From positions 3,970,501-4,034,500 of the forward strand of contig CM068589.1 of the NCBI GenBank assembly GCA_035048485.1: 64,000 nt of DNA, written 5' to 3'. The notes beneath the pieces are model-generated. The model did not search any database. It was not told where the DNA came from and saw nothing but the letters and a program-made list of their open reading frames with translations. Each line of letters opens with the position of its first letter. Within the stretch, counting starts at the first letter, position 1. This document shows, in pieces, positions 10,340 to 22,058 of the stretch. The position numbers and the translations under genes were made by a program. The DNA is from Pteria penguin (Eukaryota; Mollusca; Bivalvia; Pterioida; Pteriidae).

Positions 10340-13300
10340 GTAAGTGTATTTCATTTTTATAACATAAAATGCCACATACCCCTTGCAATTAATCGATGAG
10401 TTGGGAATAGTTTTCAGACGTATTTAATTTTATTAGTTTTATAGATCATATTATTGTGTGATGGTGTTTATCAATTTAAAATTGGATGTTGATTTAAACT
10501 GATTATACAGAGTAACTTAAGTTCTGTATAAAGTTTCAATGATTTTTTGATATGTTTTACATATTCGTCATTGGAATGCTTGTGAATGATTTATCTCAAA
10601 TGTGCTTCCATACATGATTTTCTTTCTTTTAAAACACATTGGTTAGTCGAATTTTAATTGTTGAATATCATTGTAATTTTTATTATATATAAGTCTTACT
10701 ATCTGTTTATATTGGTTATCCGTGTGTTTAAATTGGATGTATTGTGAAATAAAAACATGAACTTCTGTTTAAAGTCATATACGATACTCTTTTAACAAGT
10801 TGATATTTTGGTTTTCGAGTGGGATATTGCCTATTGTATTGAATAGGAAGAACCTGATAAGATTGCAGGTTAAATCTGCGTTTGTTATTCTGACGAGTAT
10901 TGCATCAATGTTTGTAGATCCAGTTTGTTTTCTCGGACAGAAACTTCAGGAGACACGTCTAATGTAAGTCCGGCTTTTATATGTTGATTAATTCAATATT
11001 GGCTTTTGCCACTCCACTTTCACGTATATGGTGACGGCATCTCCCTGATGCATTGCATAGGAATATAGACATTTGCAACAGACCCATCCAAAGTAGTGAC
11101 GGACCTTTTACGTGCCACGCCTACTGTGACCTCGGGTTTTACTGTCTCATCCGAAAGACAGAACACCGGTGCACCCAGGGCGGGAGTCGAACCCGGGACC
11201 TCTCGATCATGAGCCGAAAACCTTATCCACTAGGCCACATCTTTTATATGTTGAAACTTTGGTTTAAGTAAATGGTGAATATTACGAAATACCTAGCAAA
11301 CAATACGTTGGTTGGTTGGTTGATTGGTGTTTTACGTCGCTTTCAACAATATTTCAGTTATATCGCGACATGGAAGCAGGAGGTTACCAACCTTTTAAAC
11401 ATAGTGGCGCAACCCAGGAATCGAACCCGGATCGTCGGCGCCGCAAGCCAAGCGCTTAACCACTACACCAAGCCTGCCCCCTGCAAACAATACGAAATAG
11501 CTAGCAAAATTGATGATTTGATATGAAAATATAGAACTATACTTTTAGATCAACTCTTATAGCATTTGTACATATCATTGTGGAACGTACATGTACACAA
11601 TGTTACTATTTTGGTATGTCATTCCGCTTTAATAGTTTGTTAGGTTGAGAATTACAACAGATACTTATATATGCCAGAGCATACACAAGCTGCAAATTAA
11701 ATATATCCGAAAGGTTTTAATTTCATAGAACTAAATTTTGAAGTATGGCACGCTATGTACTGGCAAATTACATGCAAAACACCAGATATTTGTAGTACTA
11801 TCACTGAGTGAGGTGTCATAATATTGTTATTATATCTGTCATCCTTGACACGGGCTAGGAATTGATTGCCGATGTACGCACTTTGCCCTTATGACATTAA
11901 CTATATATGCTGAATATTTAGTCTATCACCACAATGTGGCGGATATGAGCAAAATGCCCTTAATGACTGTTCACATAGATTGCTAGTAAAGGAAATATTA
12001 GAAAATCATGTCAAATAATTTATTAACAGGAGCTACAATAAACAAATGAATTCCGTTCAGAAACAAAACCAGGAAATATAAAATAGGCTTTCTTATATAT
12101 AATGTCACATATATGACACAATGAGGTCGTTTTACAGATCTGACGATTTTACTATGTGAAGTTAACTTCGAACAATAGACGTTTTTATGGAACATGTATG
12201 ACAGGTGTATCATGTTAGCAGGACACACTCACTCCAGATAAGACTCAAGTCCTCAATAGATTAAATCACAAGAGGAAAATATATGTGCGTAAAATGAGGA
12301 AAAAGTGGATACACCAAAACAAATAACCAAAACTGCTGATGTAAATTTCGATGTAATAATTTTTTTTACTACAGAGCCGATGTAGCAGACAGATCCAGCA
12401 AAAATAAAGCTACTGAATATGTATTAAATGACGCATCTACCCTGTTATACTCGAGAACTGAACAAACCTCAAAAGAAAATACGAAGACGTTCGGTAATTT
12501 TATTTACAATATATCAACGTTAACAGAGATTGAATTATTTCAGACCTAGTGGTCTTTACGTCCGTATTCATCTCTATAAGAAGTTGAAATACTTTTGTGA
12601 CTGTATTTGGATGTTCATGGCAGTTTGGTCCTTTTTATTTTATGAAATATTAATGAGTAGTTTTAATTGCTGTAAATATTATGGATAATTCTAGTTCCAT
12701 CAAAATACCGACACAACACTCCACCTCCCCATTATAACTATTGCTGATAGAATATATTATATATAATTGCATATTCCTAAGTATAATATTGCTAGTTTTT
12801 TTATATCTACGCTCCTAAACCCTACCTTACTAACACATATTTTTCCAGAAATGTAATCTAACCTTCGAAAGCACATTAAAGCAGTGTATTCTAGCCTTCG
12901 AAAGCACATTTGCAGTCTAAAATTGGTAATAATCGAATGCGGATTCTAAGAAAATAATATTGATAAATAGCAATCATAACTACTATAACAATTATAATAG
13001 TAATGTGGATGATGATCAATTTGTATATCAGCATGTTTAGGAAATCAATGATCCTAGAAATAAGTACATTGAAACAAATGTTATAAAGAGGTTAGCCGTT
13101 CTGGTCCGTAACCATAGCAATGATTCACCAAACGCGTCCATTATGACTTTTATAAAGTGCCAGATTCCTTGACGAGAAGACATCCGAAAGTGTTATACTT
13201 AAACTTTGCACTATCGTTTACAGATAAAACCAAGTCATAGGTTTTATCTGTAAACGATAGCGCAAAGTTTAAGTAATATATTAATAGTATTGTTGTAAAT

Positions 13301-16300
13301 ACATGAATTAACGCATTTGAATTCCCTGGAAAATTATATATAGATGAACCATGCTCAACTTTCTTACTTTAAATAATAATCATAGTAAAACAAAAGAAAA
13401 AAAAATAAAGAAATAAAACAAGATTTTACCATGGAACTGAAGATAAATCCCGAGAAGTATACCCCATTCAAAGTCACTTGTGTGTATCAACTCAGCGTTT
13501 GAGCATGAATCCCATACTCTGGAGGTTTTTACAACAAATTGTCAGTCTTCAAAACTACAACAATATCCAATCATTATCTGATGTTGACGTATTCCTTTCT
13601 CACTAAATATGTTATATCAGAGCGACTCTAAATTACAATGGCATTGTACTGATGGTAAAGCGATTTGTAGATAAGTGCTGTTCAGCCACGTATTGGTAAT
13701 TGGTACATCGTCATCTTCAATAAAGAGGTTCTACGTTCGACACCACGCTCTTATCATACAATATCTCATCTTGTCATCTAAAATGATGAAATATGTTTTG
13801 ATTTCGTGAGATATTTCAACAACTTTGAACATCGGATCTGATATTTTGTTTACAATTATTTTTTTATATACCCCATTCGACCATGTCTAATGGATGTGCA
13901 TGTTTGTGACAGATGCAGTCATATTGAAACCTTAAATATTATTCCCAAGGAAGAAAGAAAAGACTTTTTTTGGTGTTTGGTTATATCAATGGTATACTTT
14001 GTAAGTTGGTATATATTTCATATGTTACAATTATCACAATGAATAGAGACTGTTGTACATTATTCTGAAAACTTGATAACGACATATCGGCATTTGAGCA
14101 TATGCAATAGGATCTCGGAGATTTATAATAATGTTGACAAATGTGACGTTTCATATTTTGCTACCGCACAATAATTATCACACTACAAGATAACGTAAGA
14201 CTTATCACTAGAATAAGAAATATCAAACGATAAAATAAGACTTATCACTTTAGAATACGAAATGTTAAAACATAAAGTAACACTTATCACATTAGAATAA
14301 CAAATACAATAACGGGTCAAAGGAATAAGATTGCAGTTGCTAGCTTACTCTGCCATAGCTGGTCTCATTTTCTTCCAAGCATTCGTGTGTCTTCCTTGTG
14401 TTTCGTGAGTATTTTTTTTCTTCGTTTTTTTATTTCTTGTCTGCCACTCGACTTCAATACTTTTGCACTTCTCAACTTGTTGAATACATCGTTCTATTAT
14501 GTCATTTATTGTGTTACAGTTAAGAAAGGAATCTCGGATATAGTGATTATCATAATATCCACAGTAGGTAAGGACTACCTGTTTATATCATATCCACTGT
14601 AGGTAAGGACTACCTGTTTACTTCATATTTACTGTAGTTAAGGACTACCTGTATAAATCGTATCCACTATGGGTAAGGACTACCTGTTTATATCATATCC
14701 ACTGTAGGTAAGGACTACCTATATAAATCATATCCACTGTAGGTAAGGACTGCCTGTTTATATCATATCTACTGTAGGTAAGGACTACCTGTTTATATCA
14801 TATCCACTTTAGGTAAGGACTACCTGTTTATATCATATCTACTGTAGGTAAGGACTACCTGTTTATATCATATCCACTGTAGGTAAGGACTATCTGTTTA
14901 TATCATATCCACCGTGGGTAAGGACTACCTGTTTATATCATATCCCCTGTAGGTAATGACTACCTGTTTATATCATATCCACTGTGGGTAAGGACTACCT
15001 GTTTATATCATATCCACTGTAGGTAAAGACTACCTGTTGATATCATATCCACTGTAGGTAAAGACTACATGTTGATATCATATCCACTGTAGGTAAGGAC
15101 TACCTGTTTATATCATATCTACTGTAGGTAAGGACTACATGTTTATATCATATCGACTGTAGGTAAAGCTACCTGTTTATATCATATCCACTGTGGGTAA
15201 GGACTACCGGTTTATAGCATATCCACTGTGGGTAAGGACTACCTCTTTATTTCATATCCACTGTGAGTAAGGACTACCTGTTTATATCATATTTTGCACG
15301 AAATACATTCTTTGTTATAAACATCAATAGTTTCAGTTAGTAGTCCTTCCATTTTAATTGAAAATTTGTCTGTGTCTTTTATTTCGAATTCTGAAATGGA
15401 AGGTTACAAAAGATGTATTTATTTCCTTTTTATGAAATCATTCCCTGACGGAACCAGCAAATCAGCTTTGTGTATGAAATAAAAATAAGTTCCACTGTAA
15501 ATTGAGCCCCCTTCTCCTCCAACCACCTCCTTGTTTGACTTCAATTTTCTGTACCAAATACAAGAAGTAATGCACTTTTGTCCTTTAATTTTAACGCAAT
15601 TCAGGGCATTGTTAATCCCATCAAAAATAAATTACTCATCTGTAATGCATCTTCCAAATACTGTCCATACAGATTGCAGGAAGGAAATTTACAAATCGTG
15701 TATATTAAAATGTCTGACCAAGACAAGGCAAAGGATGTAAAAATCTGACAGAATGTAAACTACGAAATTAACTGCTGTCACATGAATATGGCACTAACAA
15801 TAATGTATCACAGAGGACATTCACGAACCTCTAAACTTCAGAGGTGAAACCAGGTGCCAGAGAGGAATTAGCTGTTTGGCTAGCCACACCTCCTGTGCAT
15901 GTCTTTAAATGCAGACAAAACAAATATAATTCAGCACTCCTGAATGTGAACAAACATTTTGTGGAAAGTGTCACAGCCGCACGTCAGGAAAAAAAAGAGT
16001 ATAATAACACTTAAGTCAAAGTAAGGAGGTACAAATCAGAAAGACCTTAACTAAGTGCATAATGCTTGACTGATATACAAGAAAATGACCGCGAAAAATT
16101 GATTCGAAAAAACAATAACTGTCATATTTTGAATTTTGTAGTTGCCTTACTGATTATTGTATTAGCAGCGAACATCTTCGTCTTCGTGTACATACGTGGG
16201 AATGAGAAGTAAGTTCAGATATGTTATTTTGTCCTTCTGTTTTCTCTTTTGTTTTCTTGAGCCGATGTAGCCCAGTGGATGAGTCGCTGGGCTTGTGATC

Positions 16301-16982
16301 GAAAGGTCCACGGTTCGACTCCAGCCGTAGGGATACCGGTGTTGTCTTCCGCATGAGACACGTCACTGCTTCGGGTGGAGGGACGTAAAACAATAATCAG
16401 TAATTCTTCTTTTCGTAAATTTTAGAACTAACACTAAATAAAAGGAATAAATAAATAAAATTAAGTAATTAAAAACACAAAATAGAATATGCTGTATGCT
16501 TTCCAGAGATTGGAAAAGAAATAAATAAGAAAACACACATAATGAATTACTAATTCAACCGATATGTACTATCATGAAAAGGGAAATTGCCGATCCCTGA
16601 AATGACAACAGGAATGATCAATGGCTAATTAAAGAAGGATCGCACATGTAGACGCCATGTTCGTACATGGCCGTAAAAGTAGAAATAAAATTTATGTGAT
16701 GAGAAAAATAGAATAAAGAGCGTATTTACTTTTTCTAGAGTCAAAAACAGAGATACTCCCGATCCCGTACATTTTCCAAATATGGAAGTGGTAGATCCAG
16801 GAGAGGAAAGCGATATGAATGTATATCATGAAATCCATGATGGGGAAAATTACCAACGTTCAAAAGACAACAACCCCCGTGTTGGAAACATCGTTGCAAA
16901 ATATAGGAATAAAGAGAAAGGACGAAGTGTTGATGTTGGAATTCAGGGCACTGGAGCACACAATGCCAATATTGATTTTTAA
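10196..16982 (+). CDS. gene A: putative single-pass receptor-like membrane protein (six 3' exons)
   Basis: This is a spliced gene I assembled from splice sites. Exons are 10196-10339, 10918-10963, 12375-12493, 14520-14567, 16142-16208 and 16739-16982, all with AG acceptors and GT donors. The frame stays open across all joins for 221 codons to a TAA. The ectodomain has four Cys in an order shared with gene B (CPLF, SCTY, SICR, PVCF), an NNTS glycosylation site, then a Ser/Thr-rich stalk. A hydrophobic segment (IVIIIISTVG, then VALLIIVLAANIFVFVY) is split between two exons and followed by basic IRGNEK, giving a type I orientation. The 80-residue tail has NVYHEI and NYQR tyrosine motifs. Introns hold SINEs, a perfect-arm hairpin and a 35-bp minisatellite. 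The start codon and signal peptide were not found, so this is partial or possibly a decaying copy. I do not recognise the family. Gene B shows the same structure, which is the main evidence that the exons are real. Confidence 0.75.
10918..10963 (+). CDS. gene A 46-nt ectodomain exon
   Basis: The acceptor is tttgtag and the donor gtaagt, with phase 1 in and phase 2 out. It encodes PVCFLGQKLQETRL. The gene B counterpart (38862-38907) has exactly the same length and phases and shares PVCFLGQ. Confidence 0.8.
11016..11250 (-). mobile_element. tRNA-derived SINE, minus orientation
   Basis: On the minus strand the head is tRNA-like, with an A box (gtggcctagtggataaggt) and a B box (gggttcgactcccg). 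It is followed by the common body tgtctttcggatgagacagt and a tail with ggtgacggcatc. The same body occurs at 23178, 39405 and 41630. It lies in a gene A intron, 50 bp after a donor site. Confidence 0.82.
11306..11482 (-). mobile_element. tRNA-derived SINE, second type, minus orientation
   Basis: On the minus strand the head contains ggtgtagtggttaagcgctt (A-box region) and ccgggttcgattcctgg (B box). A short body follows, ending in gcgacgtaaaacaccaatca and a ccaa-repeat tail. It differs from the 11016 SINE in body sequence. It lies in the same gene A intron. Confidence 0.8.
12375..12493 (+). CDS. gene A stalk exon
   Basis: 119 nt, phase 2 in and phase 1 out, acceptor ttttttttactacag, donor gtaatt. 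It encodes a Cys-free, Ser/Thr/Asn-rich stretch (ADVADRSSKNKATEY through SKENTKTF). Gene B has an 89-nt counterpart with the same phases and the same TTCG-gtaat exon end. The sequence is poorly conserved, as expected for a juxtamembrane stalk. Confidence 0.7.
13196..13275. repeat. 36-bp inverted repeat (hairpin)
   Basis: Arms 13196-13231 and 13240-13275 are complementary with one mismatch around an 8-nt loop (aagtcata). The arm starts tacttaaactttgcactatc. It lies in a gene A intron. It may be a foldback MITE remnant or a structured RNA segment. Confidence 0.88.
14520..14567 (+). CDS. gene A transmembrane exon, first half
   Basis: 48 nt, acceptor tattgtgttacag, donor gtaagg, phase 1 in and out. 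It encodes VKKGISDIVIIIISTVG, the outer half of the membrane helix. Gene B's equivalent (42309-42356) is also 48 nt and ends in a similar hydrophobic run with a final G codon split by the intron. The donor forms the first unit of the 35-bp minisatellite. Confidence 0.78.
14556..15290. repeat. 35-bp minisatellite of 21 units seeded on a splice donor
   Basis: Tandem 35-bp units (core actgtaggtaaggactacct, then gtttatatcatatcc). The first unit overlaps the end of the gene A transmembrane exon: its last bases plus the gtaaggactacc donor are the unit core. Most units therefore keep an exon-end/donor motif (gtag|gtaagg). Each unit also has a small inverted repeat, aggta-aggac-tacct. One unit is 34 bp; the others are 35 bp with scattered substitutions. 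Confidence 0.93.
15830..15905. repeat. dispersed repeat, AGGTGAAACCAGGTGCC family
   Basis: The segment cagaggtgaaaccaggtgcc, then gaggaattagctg and gccacacctcctgtg, matches similar segments at 30530-30612, 41025-41110 and 47455-47545, all in the same orientation. I associate this family with bivalve genomes, from memory only. Confidence 0.6.
16142..16208 (+). CDS. gene A transmembrane exon, second half
   Basis: 67 nt, acceptor tttgaattttgtag, donor gtaagt, phase 1 in and phase 2 out. It encodes VALLIIVLAANIFVFVYIRGNE: the inner half of the helix, then a basic residue, so the tail should be cytoplasmic. Gene B exon 43445-43520 is the equivalent. Confidence 0.78.
16258..16402 (+). mobile_element. 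short tRNA-derived SINE
   Basis: The head has gccgatgtagcccagtggat (A-box region) and cacggttcgactccagc (B box). A shortened body follows: ttccgcatgagacacgtcac, then cttcgggtggagggacgtaaaac. It lies in the last gene A intron. Confidence 0.78.
16739..16982 (+). CDS. gene A last exon, cytoplasmic tail
   Basis: 244 nt from acceptor tttactttttctag to TAA at 16980-16982. It encodes an acidic then basic hydrophilic tail with MNVYHEIHDGENYQRS. NVYHEI aligns with NVYEEI in gene B and is the only strongly conserved tail motif. The YxxI form fits an SH2-binding or ITAM-like site, which is an inference. Confidence 0.75.
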
Positions 16983-17027
16983 TGCTTGTTTTGTTTGAAA
17001 CATGCGATCTCATTAGCTGTCCGAAAA

Positions 17028-17033
17028 AATAAA
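17028..17033 (+). promoter_or_regulatory. candidate polyadenylation signal of gene A
   Basis: AATAAA lies 45 bp after the gene A stop codon, just before a short hairpin at 17032-17069. Confidence 0.5.
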
Positions 17034-17112
17034 AAACTGCAAGGATATTCACGATACCATGCAGTTTTTGATAGGACATTATGATACCCTACAGTTTTTG
17101 ATATGACATTAC
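17032..17112. repeat. small hairpin and 30-bp tandem duplication downstream of gene A
   Basis: aaaaactgca (17032-17041) pairs with tgcagttttt (17060-17069). The 3' arm with its flank (gataccatgcagtttttgat) is then repeated once, with changes, to 17112. Confidence 0.7.
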
Positions 17113-17196
17113 TGTGATTAGCGACTTGGTTTAGAAAACCGTAACTCTGTGCGTATTGCCTCTTATTGTAATTATTTCTATCAAATTCATTAGAAT

Positions 17197-17284
17197 GGGG
17201 TTCCTTGCTAGTGTTTTACAAAATCTGAAAGGGTATCGGCGAATATCCAGTCAGTTTTTTGTAAAACACTAGCATGGTAACCCC
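17197..17284. repeat. 27-bp inverted repeat, MITE-like hairpin
   Basis: ggggttccttgctagtgttt (from 17197) pairs with the reverse complement ending at 17284 (aacactagcatggtaacccc). There are few mismatches, and the inner loop itself has partial complementarity (gggtatcgg / gaatatcc). Confidence 0.85.
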
Positions 17285-18740
17285 TAAGTTAATTATAATA
17301 GAGTTGACAACAATATACCGTGCAATTAAGCAGTGATGTCAACAAAGATGGAATTAAGAAAAATGGGTAAAAAATGCAGACATGTAAATTAAAGTGCTAT
17401 TAGAGTGCTGGGGGATTTTGCATTTTCCTAAAATCTTAATCGAATTATTACAACATACATTAAAATTCCCGCTTCTTCTGCTTCAGTTTCTCTCTTATAT
17501 ATAACTAAATATATCAATTTGCCCGATGTTACGGTAAAACCCGAGTAAAAGAAAGGTTCCTTGTACAACTAGTTTTAATAGTTTTGTTTTTAATGTCATT
17601 TTACTATGCCGTCAGAAATCGAAAATTAACGTTATAATTAAAATCCAAGAAAATTAACTTTTGTACAATTCCTGAAGTCACATATTACGGGGATGAACGA
17701 CTGAAAAATATCAATCGATCTGTTCGATGGATTTTACTTATCACTTGTAATCGGAGTCACGCAGAAGCTTATTTGTTTTGTCAGCTACCCATGTATGTAA
17801 ATGGGCACATTATATAGAAAATTTGTGAAATTTCTTCTTGCACTTTAACAATCAACTCCTGAGAGATGTGATCATTGAAAGGAAGTAATGGGGTGTTATT
17901 GTAGAAGAAGAGGATTCGCCATTGTCTACACGCCATTAACTTATGTTGATGTCGCCAAACATACTTTTGATATTATATTATTCTAAAAACGTTTCGTGCG
18001 TAATAAATAAACGCAGCACAATCGAATACTTTTGTCATGGTTTCCCGTGTATATTCTACTATTATCATGTTGTTTGTGCATGTTCTTGGTGATTTGTGCC
18101 ATGCAGATTTGTCATATGTCTTCAGTTTTCTCTTTTAAATCGCCTACATTTTAACATATTTCATACAATCATTGATCCAAATTTCAATGCAAAAATAGGA
18201 ATGATCATGGAACATGGCATGAAATAAAATTGCATATAATGTAGATATGACATTTTGAGTTATATTTTAACAAATCTAGTGATGGACGGACTCTGTACCT
18301 GGATGATGTTTTGTACATATATATGTGTGCGCTGAATTGCACGTGTACAATATTTTTATAATCACAAACTCACAATAATTTTAGTTTTTGTTTTTTGTTT
18401 TTGGAGTTTTGTTTTGTTAATTTAAACTAAAGCGATAAAAACAAAATACATCTGTTACCTGTTATTAATTATTCAAATCCTGACGTCTGCAACCAGTTGC
18501 TTACCGTGAGCGTTATATTACACTTTTTATGTGCATTGCAGTTGACATAATTAGTTTACATCCACCTCAGTGCTGTAATATACAGGAGATGCCTATTCCT
18601 TGCCCCGCCCCATTGTCATCGGCGTTCAAATGAAGATGCAAAACATTGAAAGTAAGAGTTGTCGCGCCTTGACATTTAAACTAATATTAATCGCGATATT
18701 CAAATAAATATATTCACAACCATAAATCTTCAAATGTATA

Positions 18741-18769
18741 GGGGTGGGGTGGAGGTGGGGGTTGTGGGG
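18741..18769 (+). other. G-rich tract, quadruplex-forming pattern
   Basis: ggggtggggtggaggtgggg, then gttgtgggg, gives at least four runs of four or more G separated by short loops. Confidence 0.6.
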
Positions 18770-19797
18770 TTGGTTATCTCGCTTGGTAAAAATGTAAGGA
18801 ATATTTGTGGCACCCTGTCTTCTATATATGTAGCTATCTCTCTCTCCACATATATACCTACTTCTTTGTAATACTAAGAGTGATATATATAATATAAGAA
18901 TAAATTACTGTGTACCGTCTTAAATTACCGAACTAGAAAAAAGAATGACATATACCGTGCTCTGAGGTACTCGATACCGACAAAATGAAATCACTACTAA
19001 ATATAGAAATAAAGGTCCTAAGCAATTGTGCTCCATTGGATTTAAAATGTCAGAAGCTTCAGGCAGCTATCGATTACTTCTCTAGAATCGGTTTATATTT
19101 TGAAGTTAAACACTAATTGAACTACAGGGCAAACTTTGCCATGGAGAGTGTTTATTACGGTAATCAATAAACTTGTTAAAGCCAATAATAAGTGCCACCA
19201 AACACGACAGACCACAAGAAACACCAGTTTCCATTGAGGACAAAATTATGAGATCAGCAGTAAAGCAATCCAAGCTTGGAATAGGAATTTGTGTTAAACA
19301 GTTACTCCATAGAATAGGGGCACTACATCGCCGGTAAACTAAAAGAATTCTTTTCATAGCAGTGTCCCTGTATTAGACTGATGATGCGGATTGAAGAATC
19401 GCTATCCTCAACTTTCAATTCAGGAACATGAGTACCTAGGAATCCAACGTACTAGTATTCTTAACAAGAAAATAGACAAATGCTTTGCATATTCATTTAA
19501 TTTAATTGAAAAGCTTAAGATTGGCGATTCATCATATATGGGATTGTTCAATTCCCAGAAGAATCGTTACACTAACAACTGCCTTACTTCTTATTGTTGT
19601 GCATTGTGGTGATAGCACTAAATGTTTTTATATCATATCCAAAGGAACATACCTTCCTCTCCAGCATATGGCGTCTTCATTTCACAACTTATACGCTATA
19701 CCAGGGCATGTTCTAAATACAAAAATTTCGTGCCGAGAGAGAGGCTTCTTTCTTGCCAAGAAACTACTCTAACAAGGATATATTAAGAACTGTTTGA

Positions 19798-19966
19798 AAT
19801 TTTAACCGATATTTTGGGACCTGACCATACTAAATAACCATCTTAACTTTTTGACTATACTTGATTTGACATAATATGTGTATACATGTATATACAGATA
19901 TTTGTTCACCTGCGTTTCCGACACCGGAATTTCAGGCAGGCAGCATTTCTTGCCTTGAATGTGAAA
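19798..19966. repeat. dispersed repeat, inverted copy at 41203-41357
   Basis: ccgatattttgggacctgac, the tataatgt region and ccgacaccggaatttcag occur in reverse complement at 41203-41357 (inside a gene B intron), roughly 80 percent identical by eye. Confidence 0.75.
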
Positions 19967-22058
19967 TTTGACTTTGTGTTCCTGTCTCCTTCGTATGTTC
20001 ATGCGTGTACATTTATGGTTTATCCTTAGGTACTTCTTCGTTTTTTACTTTGTATTGTGTAGCGTTTGTCCACTAGGCAAAACGAACCGTATTAGATATC
20101 AACATGTTGCATGTTGTTATGGACGCCATATCTGCCGAAGTTAGACTGTGAATGTTAAGTGACATGGTGAAAGTTATTACTGAAGGTATATATCGTTTGA
20201 TCTTCAATAAAACCACTGAGTCGATGTGCTGCTGGTGGAATGGTAGTGCTAGAAGGTATCAATTCCAGACTTCAGTGGCTCTGTAGTGACCAGAAATACA
20301 CTTCAAAGCTAATGTAAGTGGAACTTAACCAATATACTGATAAAAGAAAAGGAAAAAAAGTAACAAACAATGTAATGAAAAAGTACACACAAAGATATAT
20401 GAAAAATATTCGACCGCAGTGTAATTGCGGTAACGACTGAACACGGTCAACTGAGGAGACATTCTCACTCATCGCATAAGCGGAGCAATCAAAGTACAAA
20501 CTTGAAAAATATATATAAATAATGGCCCATGCATTGATTAAGCAGTGCCTTAGTCATACATCTCAACAACAATACCTTCCCACGTTGTTACAGTGCCTTT
20601 TAGCTGTTTTTCTCAGGATAATTAAAGACGTTCACACATAAAGAAGAACCATGTGTGACAATAATGCGATTGACTATCAAGGAGAATAGATAAAGCTGTC
20701 GTGAGACAAATTACTGGTTAGAATCAGTATTTTCCATTTCGCAATCTTTACATTTAGTTAAAGGATTTATCTGGCTATAAGAATAGTATAAGCGACATGT
20801 TGTGAACAAATGATAATCTACCTGGGAAACACAGCGAGAGAGGAGTCATCATACAAATATTTATGCATAAAGAATTTATCCCCTTCGAGACAGTACTTTT
20901 TTTTTCTTGATTTATAAATTATAGATTTTTTTTACAGTGAATAAATTAATCCAAAAGATATGTATATTATTACAAGGTTATTTTTTATTCCTTTCCACAT
21001 TTTTACTTTTCACGCAGAAGAAAAACATCTACAGAATAAACGGACAATGCTAGAGTACTTGCGCATACATGTTTATAACGTCTCATCAAGAAGAATCGTA
21101 TATCTTGAAGATATGGCGTTGAAAATTTCCAGTCGAAGATCCTGTCTGAGACACACGCAGAGACCTCAGAACCCTTTCAGTACCAAACCTAAGCATTTCT
21201 TTAGGTCCAACTATATACAACAGGCATTTTGCATTGTAACAAATTGCTTTTTGACGTGATAACGTGAATTCTCCACTTCTGAAATTTTTCATATTTTATG
21301 CCACTGTTTGAAGGTTGACCATTAACACTCCACTACCTTAGGTATACACAAATTGTTGTCCCCAGCTTCGGCGAAAGCGAGGGACATTAAATCTCATTCG
21401 GCCGTGAGTTTGTCTGTCCGTCAGTCTTTCACAAAAACCACAATTGTTTTTGTAGCTATTGCGTGTGCATGCAGAAATTATCGCTTGTATTAAAATACCT
21501 TCTACGTACCCTTTGTGACACCGTATTTCCGTCAGTTGTTGTCTATACTTCATTTTATTTCAACATCATGGCTATTATCCCTCCGCCAGATTTAAACCAC
21601 TCCTGATTTTAATTAACCAGCTATTTCTAAAGTTTCTAATATCAAAACGTGACTTGTACATTGATTAAATTCATACAAAAGGGTGTAAGCACCCTCAAGA
21701 CCAGTGTCGTAAAGAGAAAAATAATATTATGTTCATTTCTGTGTAGTAATAATTATCATTAAAATTGTAAATGTGCATATGTGTGTATCGACTTTGTATT
21801 TTACGTGACTTATCAGTTAATATGTTCATCAAAGGAGGAACTCACTTCACGTCTCTATGTTCAAAATAAGTCAATGGTCCTGTCACGTAATGAAATGCAA
21901 AAGAAATATTGTAACGACCTCTGAAGACAGATTATTATTCGAAATATTTTAGAATGAAAACGAATAAGTGTGTTTTCGTTTACAATAGGGCCCTTAAAGT
22001 CTGCGATAGACTGTATAAACTATAAAGGCATCTAGTTTCTATACTCTATTGATTTGTA

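Larger units (their letters stand above)
17285..22056. other. 4.8 kb without a supported gene
   Basis: AT-rich sequence with a G-run tract at 18741-18769, a dispersed repeat at 19798-19966 and decayed repeat fragments near 18085-18140 and 20370-20510. Short ORFs near 19106-19772 and 20960-21259 have no motif or exon structure that I could support. Confidence 0.45.

Noticed and set aside
14556..15290. 35-bp array considered as a CRISPR-like array
   Set aside because: Units are directly adjacent with no unique spacers, and the host is eukaryotic.
19506..19772. ORF with a hydrophobic stretch resembling a signal peptide (RRIVTLTTALLLIVV)
   Set aside because: There is no ATG at the proposed start and no recognisable protein motif or splice context linking it to gene B, 16 kb away.
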